A stretch of DNA of 17,359 nucleotides from an uncultured Rhodanobacter sp. (GCA_937906285.1 CALCWL010000183.1:1-17359), one strand, 5' to 3'. Positions 7,093 to 14,110 are shown, counted from the first letter of the stretch. A program made the numbers and translations. Notes: generated by a model from the letters alone, not told the origin.

Positions 7093-7296
7093 CGCAACCG
7101 CGCAGCGGTTGCGTACCGAGTGCGGGCCACGATGGCCCGCTGCTCTACCCGGGGCCCCTGTGCGGCGGTGAGTCGGGGACGACAGGCCGCGCAGCGGGAG
7201 TCGACAGGGATGTCGACTCCTTTTCGCCAGGGCAGGATGCCCTGTCGAAAAGCCCGGCCCCGGCTCACGGACTTGCCGGGCAGGATGCCCGGCAAG
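7093..7296. repeat. Array of five hairpins with different stems and similar loops
   Basis: Five consecutive palindromes occur. H1 7093-7113: stem CGCAACCGC, loop GCA. H2 7122-7140: stem GCGGGCC, loop ACGAT. H3 7197-7220: stem GGAGTCGAC, loop AGGGAT. H4 7221-7251: 13-bp stem with one mismatch, loop AGGAT. H5 7272-7296: stem CTTGCCGGGC, loop AGGAT. Stem sequences are unrelated while the H2-H5 loops stay near AGGAT. A sixth hairpin, CTTTCTCTTTG/CAAAGAGAAAG (7329-7356), borders the composite repeat to the right. No plausible gene is present. Confidence 0.8.
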
Positions 7297-7336
7297 CGCC
7301 AAGCGGGGTGGCCTTTCTCTTTGGTTATCTTTCTCT

Positions 7337-7532
7337 TTGGCCACACAAAGAGAAAGTAACTCGGCTGCCGCAGGCAGACGAAAGCTCTTGCTCTGTGATG
7401 CCGGTGCGCGAGAAAAAGCATCGCGCGCAAGCGCGCTCCTACAAGGGCGTGCGCTGTTGGCGTGCCGGGTTCAGTCGTTGCCGCAGACGCGAGGGCTGAA
7501 GTGCGATGCCTGCCTTCGCAGGCATGACGGAG
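7337..7532 (-). repeat. Composite intergenic repeat, right copy (3' of the DUF488 gene), inverted relative to the left copy
   Basis: Modules appear on the minus strand in the same order as the left copy: A 7532-7498, B 7442-7418, C 7388-7337. Spacing between A and B is longer here (55 versus 20 nt). Both copies start a few tens of bases after a gene's stop codon and are oriented the same way relative to that gene (gnd: 42 nt; DUF488 gene: 63 nt), which suggests 3'-end elements rather than transposon ends. The remaining 7533-7595 shows nothing further. Confidence 0.85.
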
Positions 7533-7595
7533 GTGAGGGAGCGTGGTGTCGATGTGGCGGGCCGGACGGAAGCCATCGGATGAGGCCGGCGCCGG

Positions 7596-8141
7596 CTACA
7601 GCAACTCCCCCTGCGCCGCCGCATAACTCAACCGCCCATCCACCACGCGCGCTGCCGACGTGTACGGATGCTCCGTCGTGTGGGTGGCGTCGAGGATGTG
7701 GATGACTTCGATGCCGCGCAGCTTGAGCACGTCGGAGACGATCGAGCGATGGCAGCGCCACCACACCACCTCGGCGCACATCATCGCGGTGCGTTTCCGG
7801 GCGGCCAGCGTCAGCAGTTCGGCGAGGCCTTCGGCGAATTCCTCGGTGGCGGTGTAGTCGGCGTAGCCCTGGAAGGAGGCGTTGCGCCAGGCGGTGTTGG
7901 GCGAATCCGGTTGCGCCTTGCGGCGACCACCGAGTCTGGGAACCCATTGATAGGTGATGCCGTGGGCGGGCAGGGAGCTGGCCAGCGCCTCGCTGGCGAA
8001 GTGCGGGTGGCGGCGTGAGCCGGGGAAGCGGCGCACGTCGGCGATGGCCTGGATGCGGTAGTCGTCGAGCAGGCCGAGGAACTCCTCCAGCGGCCGGGTG
8101 GAGTGGCCGATGGTCCAGATCGTGGCGGGGCTTTCGGGCAT
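7596..8141 (-). CDS. DUF488 domain-containing protein
   Basis: A 181-aa protein of the DUF488 family, usual length for it. Diagnostic blocks are TIGHST (10-15), DVRRFPGSRRHPHF (35-48), YQWVPRLGGRRK (64-75) and the C-terminal CAEVVWWRCHRSIVSDVL (C122, C130, H131, R132), whose conserved Cys/His/Arg suggest a catalytic or ligand-binding site. The biochemical function of the family is not established. No clear Shine-Dalgarno precedes the ATG. The upstream DUF2945 gene ends 4 bp before it (TGA-CGCA-ATG), so translation probably depends on coupling to that gene. A composite repeat begins 63 nt after its stop. Confidence 0.9.
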   Translation of the reverse strand: MPESPATIWTIGHSTRPLEEFLGLLDDYRIQAIADVRRFPGSRRHPHFASEALASSLPAHGITYQWVPRLGGRRKAQPDSPNTAWRNASFQGYADYTATEEFAEGLAELLTLAARKRTAMMCAEVVWWRCHRSIVSDVLKLRGIEVIHILDATHTTEHPYTSAARVVDGRLSYAAAQGELL

Positions 8142-8145
8142 TGCG

Positions 8146-8358
8146 TCAATCGACTTTGTGCAGCGCCGCGCCCTTGTGCATGGCGACGTGGTCGGTCTTG
8201 TCGCTCTTGATCTCGTACTGCGGGTCGTCCTCGCTGCAGTGGCGGGTGTGGCCCTTGTACTCGGTGTCGCGGGTGTGCACCTTGATGATGTGGCCGCTGA
8301 CGTGGCCGGCCTCGGAGTTCCAGCGTACGTGGTCGCCGACCTTGAATGCGTGGCTCAT
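8146..8358 (-). CDS. DUF2945 (HVA1/TUDOR-like) small protein
   Basis: A 70-aa soluble protein. It opens with KVGDHVRWNSEAGHVSGHIIKV, the signature of the DUF2945/hypervirulence-associated TUDOR-fold family, continues with TEYKGH and DPQYEIKSDKTDHVAMHKG, and ends ALHKVD. Bacterial members are small beta-barrel proteins with no firm function. AGGAAAC lies about 8 nt upstream of the ATG. It is the first gene of a tight pair with the DUF488 gene (4-bp gap). A 66-bp gap separates it from the PLD gene before it on the same strand. Confidence 0.9.
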   Translation of the reverse strand: MSHAFKVGDHVRWNSEAGHVSGHIIKVHTRDTEYKGHTRHCSEDDPQYEIKSDKTDHVAMHKGAALHKVD

Positions 8359-8424
8359 GGTGGATTGTTTCCTGTCGCAAAGACGTCATTGGGCGCCGCG
8401 GGGTGTGCAGGCGGAGTCAGCGCG

Positions 8425-10299
8425 CTACAGGATGCCCTTGGCACTGCTGCCGAAAGCGGTGATCAGGCGGGTGATGATCCACTTCGGCGAGAGGTTGACG
8501 TCGGGGAAGTCGCCGACCGGCTGGTAGCACTCGTAGAAGCGCGGATCGCTGGCGCGCAGCGGCGGGCAGCCGGGCTTGAGGTCGAAGCTGGTGGCGTAGC
8601 GGAACGGCCACAGGTCGAAAAACGGCAGGCTTTCGGAGACCGTGCCGATGGCCTGGTTGATGTCGGTGAGCACCGGCACCACCGGACGGCGCGGCGCGAT
8701 GACCCAGGCGTTCTGCGGCTCGGTGTCGCGCAGGATGGATTGGCGCAGTTTGTCGGCGAAGGCGTGGTCGTAGACGATCACGCCGGACTCGGTGTTGTAG
8801 TGGTCCGAGCGCGGGTCGAAATTGTGCGAGCCGACCATGCTGAAGTCGTCGTCCACCACGATCGACTTGGCGTGCAGGCCGCTGCGCCGCCCTTCGCTGC
8901 GCAGCGGCGCCGGCCGGTTGCCGCTGCCGCTGCCGAGCAGGTGGAAGCGCGTGCGCGAGGCACTGGCGGGGGTGGCGGTGGCCGCGGGCACCTGCGCGGT
9001 GTCGGCATCCAGGTTGGCCAGTTCGTAGTCCACCGCGGGGCCGGGAGCGTGCGGTTTCATTTCATGGATTTCGAAGCCGAACTTCTTCAGGTAGCGCTTG
9101 CGGTGCTTGTACGACATCGCGTAGACGGCGAAGGCGTCGGTGGAGGCCAGCGAGTTGGTCGACACGATCACCCGCGGCGGGTCGGCGCGCCGGTGCAGGC
9201 GGCGGAAGATGCCCTGGGCGCGGCGGCTCATCACCAGGTACGGCGTCTGCAGCAGCACTTCGTGGCGGGCCTCGCCGATCAGCTGCATGATGTGGCGGGT
9301 AAACGCCGCGGTGCGCTTGCCGCCGGGATCGTCGACTTTCGCGGGCAGGTCGCTGAAGTATTCGACCTGGCTGACCTTGAGCGACGGGTCCACCAGCCAG
9401 GCCTGCAGCCAGGCCGGGTCCTCGGCGGCCTGCAGCAGCTGGGCGACCCGCTGGGGCTTTCGGTAATGCGGTTGCGGCCAGCGCGGCGCGGCGCGGTCGG
9501 AGACGATACGCCGGTTGACGTCGCGCAGGTGGGTCAGCGGCACCGCGCGCTTGTGCCGCCAGAACAGCTCGAAACTGTCGGCCATCGTGGCGGCGGCGGG
9601 ACCGCCGACCATCACGTCGCGGTCGACGTAGTTGAAGGTGTCGTCCCAGTTGAAGTAGCGGTCCTGGTAGTTGCGTCCGCCGGCGATGCCGATGGCGTCG
9701 TCCACCAGCAGCAGCTTGTTGTGCATGCGCTGGTTGAATTGCATGAAACAGCACAAGATGCCGGCGGCGAAATCCAGCGGCGGCGTGCGCGCCTTGTGGA
9801 AGGTGGGGTTGTACAGGCGAACCTGGAGGTTGGGGCTGGCGCGCGCGAGCTCGTCGAGCAGGTCGAGGTCGTTGAAGGAGAACAACTGGTCGGCCAGGAT
9901 GCGCACCCGCACGCCACGGCGGGCAGCGCGCACCAGTTCGTCCAGCACCAGCTGGCCGACGTCGTCCTGGCTCCAGATGTAGGTCTGCACGTCGATCGAG
10001 CGGCGTGCGGCGCGGATCAGGTTGATCCGCGCGGCCAGCGCCGGCTCGCTGTCGCCCAGCAGGGTGACCACGTGCACCGGGTGCTCGGGGGTGGATTCGG
10101 CCAGCGCCTGGTCGGCGGCCCGCAGCAGCGGCGAGGGCTGCGCGCAGTGGTCGGCCTGGTGACAGCTCTGCTGACGATCGACGGTGGCCGCCACCACCGC
10201 GTCGGCGCGACGGATCTGCGCCTTGGACAGGGTGCAGCCCTGCAGCACGGTGGCCAGCAGGAGCAGCGGCAGGAGGAAGCGGCGAAGGTCATGCAACAT
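8425..10299 (-). CDS. Phospholipase D-family lipoprotein, ClsC-like
   Basis: A 624-aa protein. The start at ATG 10299 is preferred over an in-frame GTG at 10326 because it gives a clean lipoprotein signal, MLHDLRRFLLPLLLLATVLQ followed by GC (lipobox Cys22). Two HKD motifs are complete: HNKLLLVD (H193, K195, D200), followed by GIAGGRN, and HAKSIVVD (H476, K478, D483), followed by SMVGSHNFD. The paired HKD layout with YIW and WRHKRAVP segments resembles cardiolipin synthase C/YmdC-type phosphatidyltransferases, so membrane phospholipid transfer on the periplasmic side is the likely role. A low-complexity Ala/Thr/Ser stretch (about 438-450), just before the second HKD, looks like an insert. The Shine-Dalgarno is weak. 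It sits 57 bp after sixA on the same strand. Confidence 0.9.
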   Translation of the reverse strand: MLHDLRRFLLPLLLLATVLQGCTLSKAQIRRADAVVAATVDRQQSCHQADHCAQPSPLLRAADQALAESTPEHPVHVVTLLGDSEPALAARINLIRAARRSIDVQTYIWSQDDVGQLVLDELVRAARRGVRVRILADQLFSFNDLDLLDELARASPNLQVRLYNPTFHKARTPPLDFAAGILCCFMQFNQRMHNKLLLVDDAIGIAGGRNYQDRYFNWDDTFNYVDRDVMVGGPAAATMADSFELFWRHKRAVPLTHLRDVNRRIVSDRAAPRWPQPHYRKPQRVAQLLQAAEDPAWLQAWLVDPSLKVSQVEYFSDLPAKVDDPGGKRTAAFTRHIMQLIGEARHEVLLQTPYLVMSRRAQGIFRRLHRRADPPRVIVSTNSLASTDAFAVYAMSYKHRKRYLKKFGFEIHEMKPHAPGPAVDYELANLDADTAQVPAATATPASASRTRFHLLGSGSGNRPAPLRSEGRRSGLHAKSIVVDDDFSMVGSHNFDPRSDHYNTESGVIVYDHAFADKLRQSILRDTEPQNAWVIAPRRPVVPVLTDINQAIGTVSESLPFFDLWPFRYATSFDLKPGCPPLRASDPRFYECYQPVGDFPDVNLSPKWIITRLITAFGSSAKGIL

Positions 10300-10356
10300 C
10301 GCCGCATGATAACGGTTGCGTGCCACCGCCCCGTGACGACGGGCGGCGTGTGAAGG

Positions 10357-10830
10357 TCAGGGCGACCAGAAGGCGTCCAGTCGCGCCTGGCCCGGCTCCA
10401 GCGGGCCATCCAGATGCAGCACGGCCAGCGCGCCGGGCGGCATGCCGCGGAACTCGTCGGAGCGGCCTTCCACCAGCAGGGCGACCAGCCGTTCGACGCC
10501 GGGGTTGTGGCCGACCAGCAGCACGGTATCGGCGTCGCTGTGCTGGTCGAGCAGCAGCAGCAACTCGCCGGGCGTGGCTTCGTGGATCTCCTCGGCGATC
10601 CGCGGCGCAGGTGCGGCGTCGATCGCGGCCAGTGCCAGCCGCGTGGTTTCGCTGGTGCGCCGGGTCGGCGAGCACAGCACGCGCTGCGGGCGCAGGCCGT
10701 GCGAGGCGAGCCACAGGCCGGCAGCCTGCGCCTCCTGTTCGCCGCGCGTGCTCAGCGCACGTTCGCGGTCGTCGCCGCCGTCGGCCATCGGCACGGCTTC
10801 GGCATGGCGCAGCAGGATCAGTTCGTGCAT
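10357..10830 (-). CDS. sixA: Phosphohistidine phosphatase SixA
   Basis: A 157-aa member of the histidine phosphatase superfamily. The nucleophile motif is LLRHAEA (R8, H9). SPTRRTSETTR supplies the third phosphate-binding Arg, and LLVGHNPG supplies the second catalytic His (H108). SixA removes phosphate from phosphohistidine on HPt domains or PTS-type carriers in the cytoplasm. GGAG lies 6 nt before the ATG. It is the short single-domain form with no signal peptide. The gene follows an orphan ParA-like gene by 39 bp and precedes the PLD lipoprotein gene, so an operon is likely. Nothing in the neighbourhood identifies its target. Confidence 0.92.
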   Translation of the reverse strand: MHELILLRHAEAVPMADGGDDRERALSTRGEQEAQAAGLWLASHGLRPQRVLCSPTRRTSETTRLALAAIDAAPAPRIAEEIHEATPGELLLLLDQHSDADTVLLVGHNPGVERLVALLVEGRSDEFRGMPPGALAVLHLDGPLEPGQARLDAFWSP

Positions 10831-10869
10831 GGAAGGCTCCGGCGGAAAGTGAAGAGGCGTGGGCCGCGG

Positions 10870-11502
10870 TCAGGACTGGCGCTTGATCCAGCGCAGCAGG
10901 GATTTCCAGTCCTCCTGGTGGCTGCGTACCTGCTCGCTGTGGTAGTCGAAGATGCCCTTGCCCAGTGCGGCCAGCAGCACATAGGCCTGGCTGTCGCGCA
11001 GCTGCGCCACGATCGGGAACGGCGACTGCTCGGCGAGCTGGGTCAGCGCATCCTGGCTGGCGTGGGTCCACGGCTTGAGCCGGTTGGCCACCAGTCCCAC
11101 CGGCAACTTGCCGCGATGGATGCGGTTGATCGCGCGCAGCTCGTCGGTGAAGGCCAGGGTGGCGTCGAGGTCGAACGAGGAGGGCAGCACCGGCACCAGC
11201 AGCACGCTGGCCTGCTCGAGATAGGGTTCCAGCTCGCGCTCGCGGGCGCCGGCAGGAGTGTCGATGAGCAGCTGCGCGGTATCCGGCGGCAGTTTCGCCA
11301 GCGAGCGGCGGCCGCCTTCGAGGGCCAGCACGCCGGGGACGTTCTCCGGCCGGCGCGCGGCCCAGCGGAAGCTGGAGCCTTGCCGGTCGGCGTCGATGAT
11401 GGCGCTGTGCTGCCCTGCCTGGGCCCAGTGCGACGCCAGTTGCGTCACCAGCGTGCTCTTGCCGCAACCGCCCTTGCTGCTTGCCACCAGCGTCGTAAGC
11501 AT
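10870..11502 (-). CDS. Orphan ParA/MinD-family ATPase
   Basis: A 210-aa P-loop ATPase. The deviant Walker A motif is KGGCGKST (10-17), with the signature lysine at K10. The DADRQGSS A' motif follows at 37-44, and Walker B LLIDTPAG (D81) after it. It is short for the family and lacks the N-terminal helix-turn-helix of plasmid ParA proteins. No parB or centromere-like repeats lie nearby, so it is not a chromosome-partition parAB pair. Orphans of this kind position protein complexes or chemoreceptor clusters, but the cargo cannot be told here. AGGGG lies about 8 nt before the ATG. The next gene is sixA, 39 bp on. Confidence 0.88.
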   Translation of the reverse strand: MLTTLVASSKGGCGKSTLVTQLASHWAQAGQHSAIIDADRQGSSFRWAARRPENVPGVLALEGGRRSLAKLPPDTAQLLIDTPAGARERELEPYLEQASVLLVPVLPSSFDLDATLAFTDELRAINRIHRGKLPVGLVANRLKPWTHASQDALTQLAEQSPFPIVAQLRDSQAYVLLAALGKGIFDYHSEQVRSHQEDWKSLLRWIKRQS

Positions 11503-11553
11503 CGGATCGCCCCTGCCACGGAAGGTGGGTCCAGCCTAGCGGGCGTGGGGGCA

Positions 11554-11680
11554 ATGGGGAATAGGCGGGGAATAGGGAATGGGGAATAGGGAATCGGAAG
11601 AGCGGCTTGCGACCGGGCTGGTGCTTGTCGCTTCGGCTGTGGCTATTCCCTATTCCCTATTCCCTATTCCCTATTCCCGG
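11554..11680. repeat. Mirror-arranged GGGAATA array 1
   Basis: The left arm (11554-11596) has units GGGGAATA/GGGAAT reading on the + strand. The right arm (11643-11680) has five near-perfect GGGAATA units reading on the - strand. A 46-nt spacer separates them, so a long hairpin can form. The right arm overlaps the 3' end of the exported-protein gene, and its TAG is that gene's stop. A second such structure lies at 13053-13130. Confidence 0.85.
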
Positions 11681-12697
11681 TTCTCGATCCGCCGCAGGCG
11701 GATCGAGCGCAATGCCGGCGTCGCGCAGGGCGGCCAGCTGCAGGCTCATTTCGGTGCCGCCGTTGCGGGCCAGCACGAGCAGATGGCGGGCCAGCGGGGC
11801 GTCGTCCTGCACGTTGGCCAGCAGCTGGTTGAAGCTGCGCACCTGCCAGACCAGGCTGCGGCGGGCATCTTTCGCCGCCTGTACCTGGGTCGGGTCGTCG
11901 GCGAGCACTTCGGCCAGGTGCAGGCCTAGCGAGCGCGCCAGCGGGCTGGAGCCCCACTGCAGCAGCTTGGCCAGGTTGAGGCAGTCGGCCTTGATCGAGG
12001 CGTCGTCGTCCGCGTTCTCGCACAGCTTGGCCACCAGTTGCAGGCTCGGCTGCGGCTGCGCGCTGGCGAGGCCGAAGATCAGCACGGTCTGCATGCCGAC
12101 TGCGCCGGCAGCGTGGCTCGGGTCCAGCGTGGCGGCGGGCGGCGGCAATACGCCGACCGAATCGGCCAGCGCCTGCAGGCTGACCCCGGCGTAGTCGTCG
12201 TACAGCTTGGCGGCGGCGGCGCGGCGCAGGTCCTCGCGGGCTTCGTCCTGCTTGTGGTCGCGCGCGTCGGCGCCCAGCTTGACCAGCCACACGGCGGCGT
12301 TGTCCGGCGCCTGTGCGAGCAAGGCATCCAGCGCGGCAGCGTTGGGGCAGTTGCCGGCCTGGGCCTCGCAATCGGCCAGTCGCGCCCAGCTGATCGCCGG
12401 GCCGGTGCCTTCGGCGGTGGCCGCGCGCTCGATCAGGGCATGGAAGCTGTTGCCCGGCGGCTGGTTGAACAGAGGCCGGGCCAGCAGCGCGGCACCGAGC
12501 AGCGGCATCGCATCGGCGCGCGGCGCCAGCACGCTGACCAGGTCGCGCTGGAAAGCCAGCTGCGCCCGGTCACGCGCCTGCGCCGCCTTGGACGTGGTCG
12601 CGGCGGTTTTCGCGGCGGCCGGGGCCTTGGCCGCCAGCACCGGCGCGGCGAACAGCAAGCACATGCAAGTCACGGCAACACGGCGCATTCCAGGCAT
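11657..12697 (-). CDS. Exported helical-repeat-like protein of unknown function
   Basis: A 346-aa protein. ATG 12697 is chosen because GGGAAG sits 6 nt upstream. A Sec signal peptide is visible (MPGMRRVAVTCMCLLFAAPV, cleavage probably after VLA), followed by an Ala/Lys/Thr-rich linker. The mature part is alpha-helical and Ala/Leu-rich. APDNAAVWLVKLGADARD is reminiscent of a tetratricopeptide repeat, and there are two Cys pairs (DCEAQAGNC; CENADDDASIKADC) that could form periplasmic disulfides. No enzyme motif is recognised. The last residues, REPGIGNRE, and the TAG stop are encoded by the GGGAATA array, so the native C-terminus may have been altered. A weak -10 (TATGCT, 12732-12727) lies upstream. 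It heads the row of six leftward genes. Confidence 0.75.
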   Translation of the reverse strand: MPGMRRVAVTCMCLLFAAPVLAAKAPAAAKTAATTSKAAQARDRAQLAFQRDLVSVLAPRADAMPLLGAALLARPLFNQPPGNSFHALIERAATAEGTGPAISWARLADCEAQAGNCPNAAALDALLAQAPDNAAVWLVKLGADARDHKQDEAREDLRRAAAAKLYDDYAGVSLQALADSVGVLPPPAATLDPSHAAGAVGMQTVLIFGLASAQPQPSLQLVAKLCENADDDASIKADCLNLAKLLQWGSSPLARSLGLHLAEVLADDPTQVQAAKDARRSLVWQVRSFNQLLANVQDDAPLARHLLVLARNGGTEMSLQLAALRDAGIALDPPAADREPGIGNRE

Positions 12698-12851
12698 CGC
12701 GAACTTCCCTTGGCGGCAAAGGCGCCAGCATAGCGAGTGCAGATTAAGCCCGCCTGATCGACGCGCCAGCCGCTGGCCGCCGGCGCGACCGGGCTTGTTA
12801 GGATGCCTGTTCGGGCGCAGGACGACGCCAACCATCGCTCGGGAGAGTGTC

Positions 12852-13046
12852 GTGAATCATTTTTCGTTGTGGGCCGATGGCGCCCCATGGTTTGCCGGCT
12901 GGGGCACGCTGGCGCTGATCAACGCGGGGCTGGCGCAGGGCAAGAACCGCAGCGGGCTGCTGTGGTTCCTGCTCTCGCTGCTGCTCGGCCCGCTCGCCAC
13001 CTTGCTGCTGGTGCTGCTGCCGAAGGTGCGTTCGAAGATGTTTTGA
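12852..13046 (+). CDS. Small inner-membrane protein
   Basis: A 64-aa protein starting with GTG at 12852; GGAG sits 6 nt upstream. Two hydrophobic segments are visible: WFAGWGTLALINAGLA (about 13-28) and LLWFLLSLLLGPLATLLLVL (about 36-55). They are joined by a short polar loop, QGKNRSG, and followed by the basic tail PKVRSKMF. The pattern resembles a widespread unnamed small membrane protein in which AQGKxRSGLLWW is followed by LLGPLAT. Function is unknown. A weak -10 (TAGGAT, 12799-12804) lies upstream, divergent from the exported-protein gene. It is convergent with speE, the second GGGAATA array lying between their stops. Confidence 0.75.
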   Translation: MNHFSLWADGAPWFAGWGTLALINAGLAQGKNRSGLLWFLLSLLLGPLATLLLVLLPKVRSKMF

Positions 13047-13052
13047 CGGCAG

Positions 13053-13130
13053 AGAATGGGGAATAGGGAATAGAGAATCGGAACGGCAGGTGTTGCTCTT
13101 TCGATTCCCTATTCCCCATTCCCTATTCCC
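13053..13130. repeat. Mirror-arranged GGGAATA array 2
   Basis: The left arm (13053-13080) reads GGGAATA-type units on the + strand ending GAATCG. The right arm (13102-13130) reads the same units on the - strand, beginning CGATTCCC on the + strand. The spacer is 21 nt. It fills the 88-bp gap between two convergent genes, which suits a bidirectional 3'-end hairpin. Confidence 0.85.
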
Positions 13131-13134
13131 GGCC

Positions 13135-14004
13135 TCACTCCCCCAGCGCCTCGCGCATGAACTCCGGCTGGGCCAGGGCGGCCTTGTGGATCTCGGCGTT
13201 GTAGTAGCGGGTGGGGAATTTCTTGGCTGAAGCGCCACGTTCGCGGAAGCCGGAGAGGTCGCCGCCCTTGCGCGCCATGGTGCAGCTCCACCAGCCGGTG
13301 GGGTAGCACGGCTGCGGGAACGGCAGCGTCTTCACCGCGGCGAAGCCGGTGGTGCGCATGGCCGAGCGCATCGAGCGGATCAGGTCCAGGTGGGCCAGCG
13401 GCGATTCGCTCTGCTGCACCAGCAGGCCGCCGTGGCGCAGCGCCTTGTAGCAGCTGGCGTAGAACGCGGCGTTGAACAGGCCCTCGGCCGGGCCGACCGG
13501 GTCGGTCGAGTCGACGATCACCAGATCCAGCGATTCCGGCTCGCACTCGGCCATGTACTTGATGCCGTCGATGAACAGCAGCTCGGCGCGCGGATCGCTG
13601 TTGGCCTCGCACAGTTCGGGGAAATACTGCTCGGCCAGGCGGGTCACGCGCTCGTCGATCTCCACCTGCACCGCGTGCTCGACTTCCTCGTGGCGCAGCA
13701 CCTCGCGCAGCGTGCCGCAATCGCCGCCGCCGATGATCACCACGCGCTTGGCGCGCGCGTGGGTGAACAGCGCCGGGTGGGTCATCATCTCGTGGTAGAG
13801 GAAGTTGTCGCGGCTGGTCAGCATCACGCAGCCATCGATCACCATCAGGTTGCCCCAGTCGGTGGTCTGGTGGATCTCGATGGACTGGAACGGGGTCTTT
13901 TCCGCGTGCAGCAGTTGCTCGGTACGAAAGCCGATGGACGAACCGGACGCCTGGTGCGCCTCGGTGAACCAGTGGGCTTCGGTGAGGGGGGCGGGCTGCG
14001 ACAT
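13135..14004 (-). CDS. speE: Spermidine synthase
   Basis: A 289-aa aminopropyltransferase that transfers the propylamine group of decarboxylated S-adenosylmethionine to putrescine (cytoplasm). Motifs are YHEMMTHPALF (70-80), the cofactor-binding VVIIGGGDCGTLREVLRH (Cys in place of the usual second Gly of GGGDGGT) and the active-site DSTDPVGPAEGLF (starting D165). The start at ATG 14004 is preferred over ATG 14031, which lies only 9 nt after the apparent -10; GGAAA precedes 14004. Divergent from speA, with 268 bp between starts, so polyamine genes share a control region. SAM decarboxylase and agmatine-processing enzymes are not in the window. Confidence 0.95.
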   Translation of the reverse strand: MSQPAPLTEAHWFTEAHQASGSSIGFRTEQLLHAEKTPFQSIEIHQTTDWGNLMVIDGCVMLTSRDNFLYHEMMTHPALFTHARAKRVVIIGGGDCGTLREVLRHEEVEHAVQVEIDERVTRLAEQYFPELCEANSDPRAELLFIDGIKYMAECEPESLDLVIVDSTDPVGPAEGLFNAAFYASCYKALRHGGLLVQQSESPLAHLDLIRSMRSAMRTTGFAAVKTLPFPQPCYPTGWWSCTMARKGGDLSGFRERGASAKKFPTRYYNAEIHKAALAQPEFMREALGE

Positions 14005-14040
14005 GGGGATGTTTCCGCGGAGCGTGGGCAAAGAGGGCCA

Positions 14041-14046
14041 ATTGTA
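14041..14046 (-). promoter_or_regulatory. -10 box of speE (TACAAT)
   Basis: TACAAT on the minus strand in GGTACAATTGG lies 36 nt upstream of the chosen speE ATG. The -35 position is not consensus. It fits the -10 format seen before speA and the SDR gene. Confidence 0.5.
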
Positions 14047-14104
14047 CCGGCAACCGCCGCTGACGTCCCGGCCGCCGCCGCCGTGCAGCGCGCCGCGCGG
14101 CCAT

Positions 14105-14110
14105 TACAAT
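14105..14110 (+). promoter_or_regulatory. -10 box of speA (TACAAT)
   Basis: TACAAT in CCATTACAATGG lies 162 nt upstream of the speA ATG, 58 bp from the speE -10 on the other strand. No good -35 is seen. If used, it gives a leader of about 155 nt containing a GGCCGG/CCGGCC hairpin (14146-14166). Confidence 0.5.

Noticed and set aside
7086..7499. Small open frames through the hairpin array, with translations such as LAGQDARQAPSGVAFLFGY
   Set aside because: They are translations of the palindromic repeats. Such ORFs recur as spurious annotations in related genomes (from recall), and no ribosome binding site or independent coding signal is seen.
7007..7532. CRISPR array
   Set aside because: The palindromes differ in sequence and spacing; there is no constant direct repeat with unique spacers and no cas gene in the window.
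5627..7532. Composite transposon or insertion sequence
   Set aside because: Inverted repeats are present, but there is no transposase or resolvase and no target-site duplication was identified; both copies also sit at gene 3' ends.
10300..10326. Upstream GTG start for the PLD lipoprotein
   Set aside because: It would place nine extra, partly charged residues before the signal peptide; ATG 10299 gives a normal lipoprotein N-terminus.
8098..10353. A 751-aa open frame on the + strand antisense to the PLD gene
   Set aside because: Composition is Val/Gly/Ala/Gln/His-rich without motifs; the minus strand encodes two intact HKD motifs and a lipobox.
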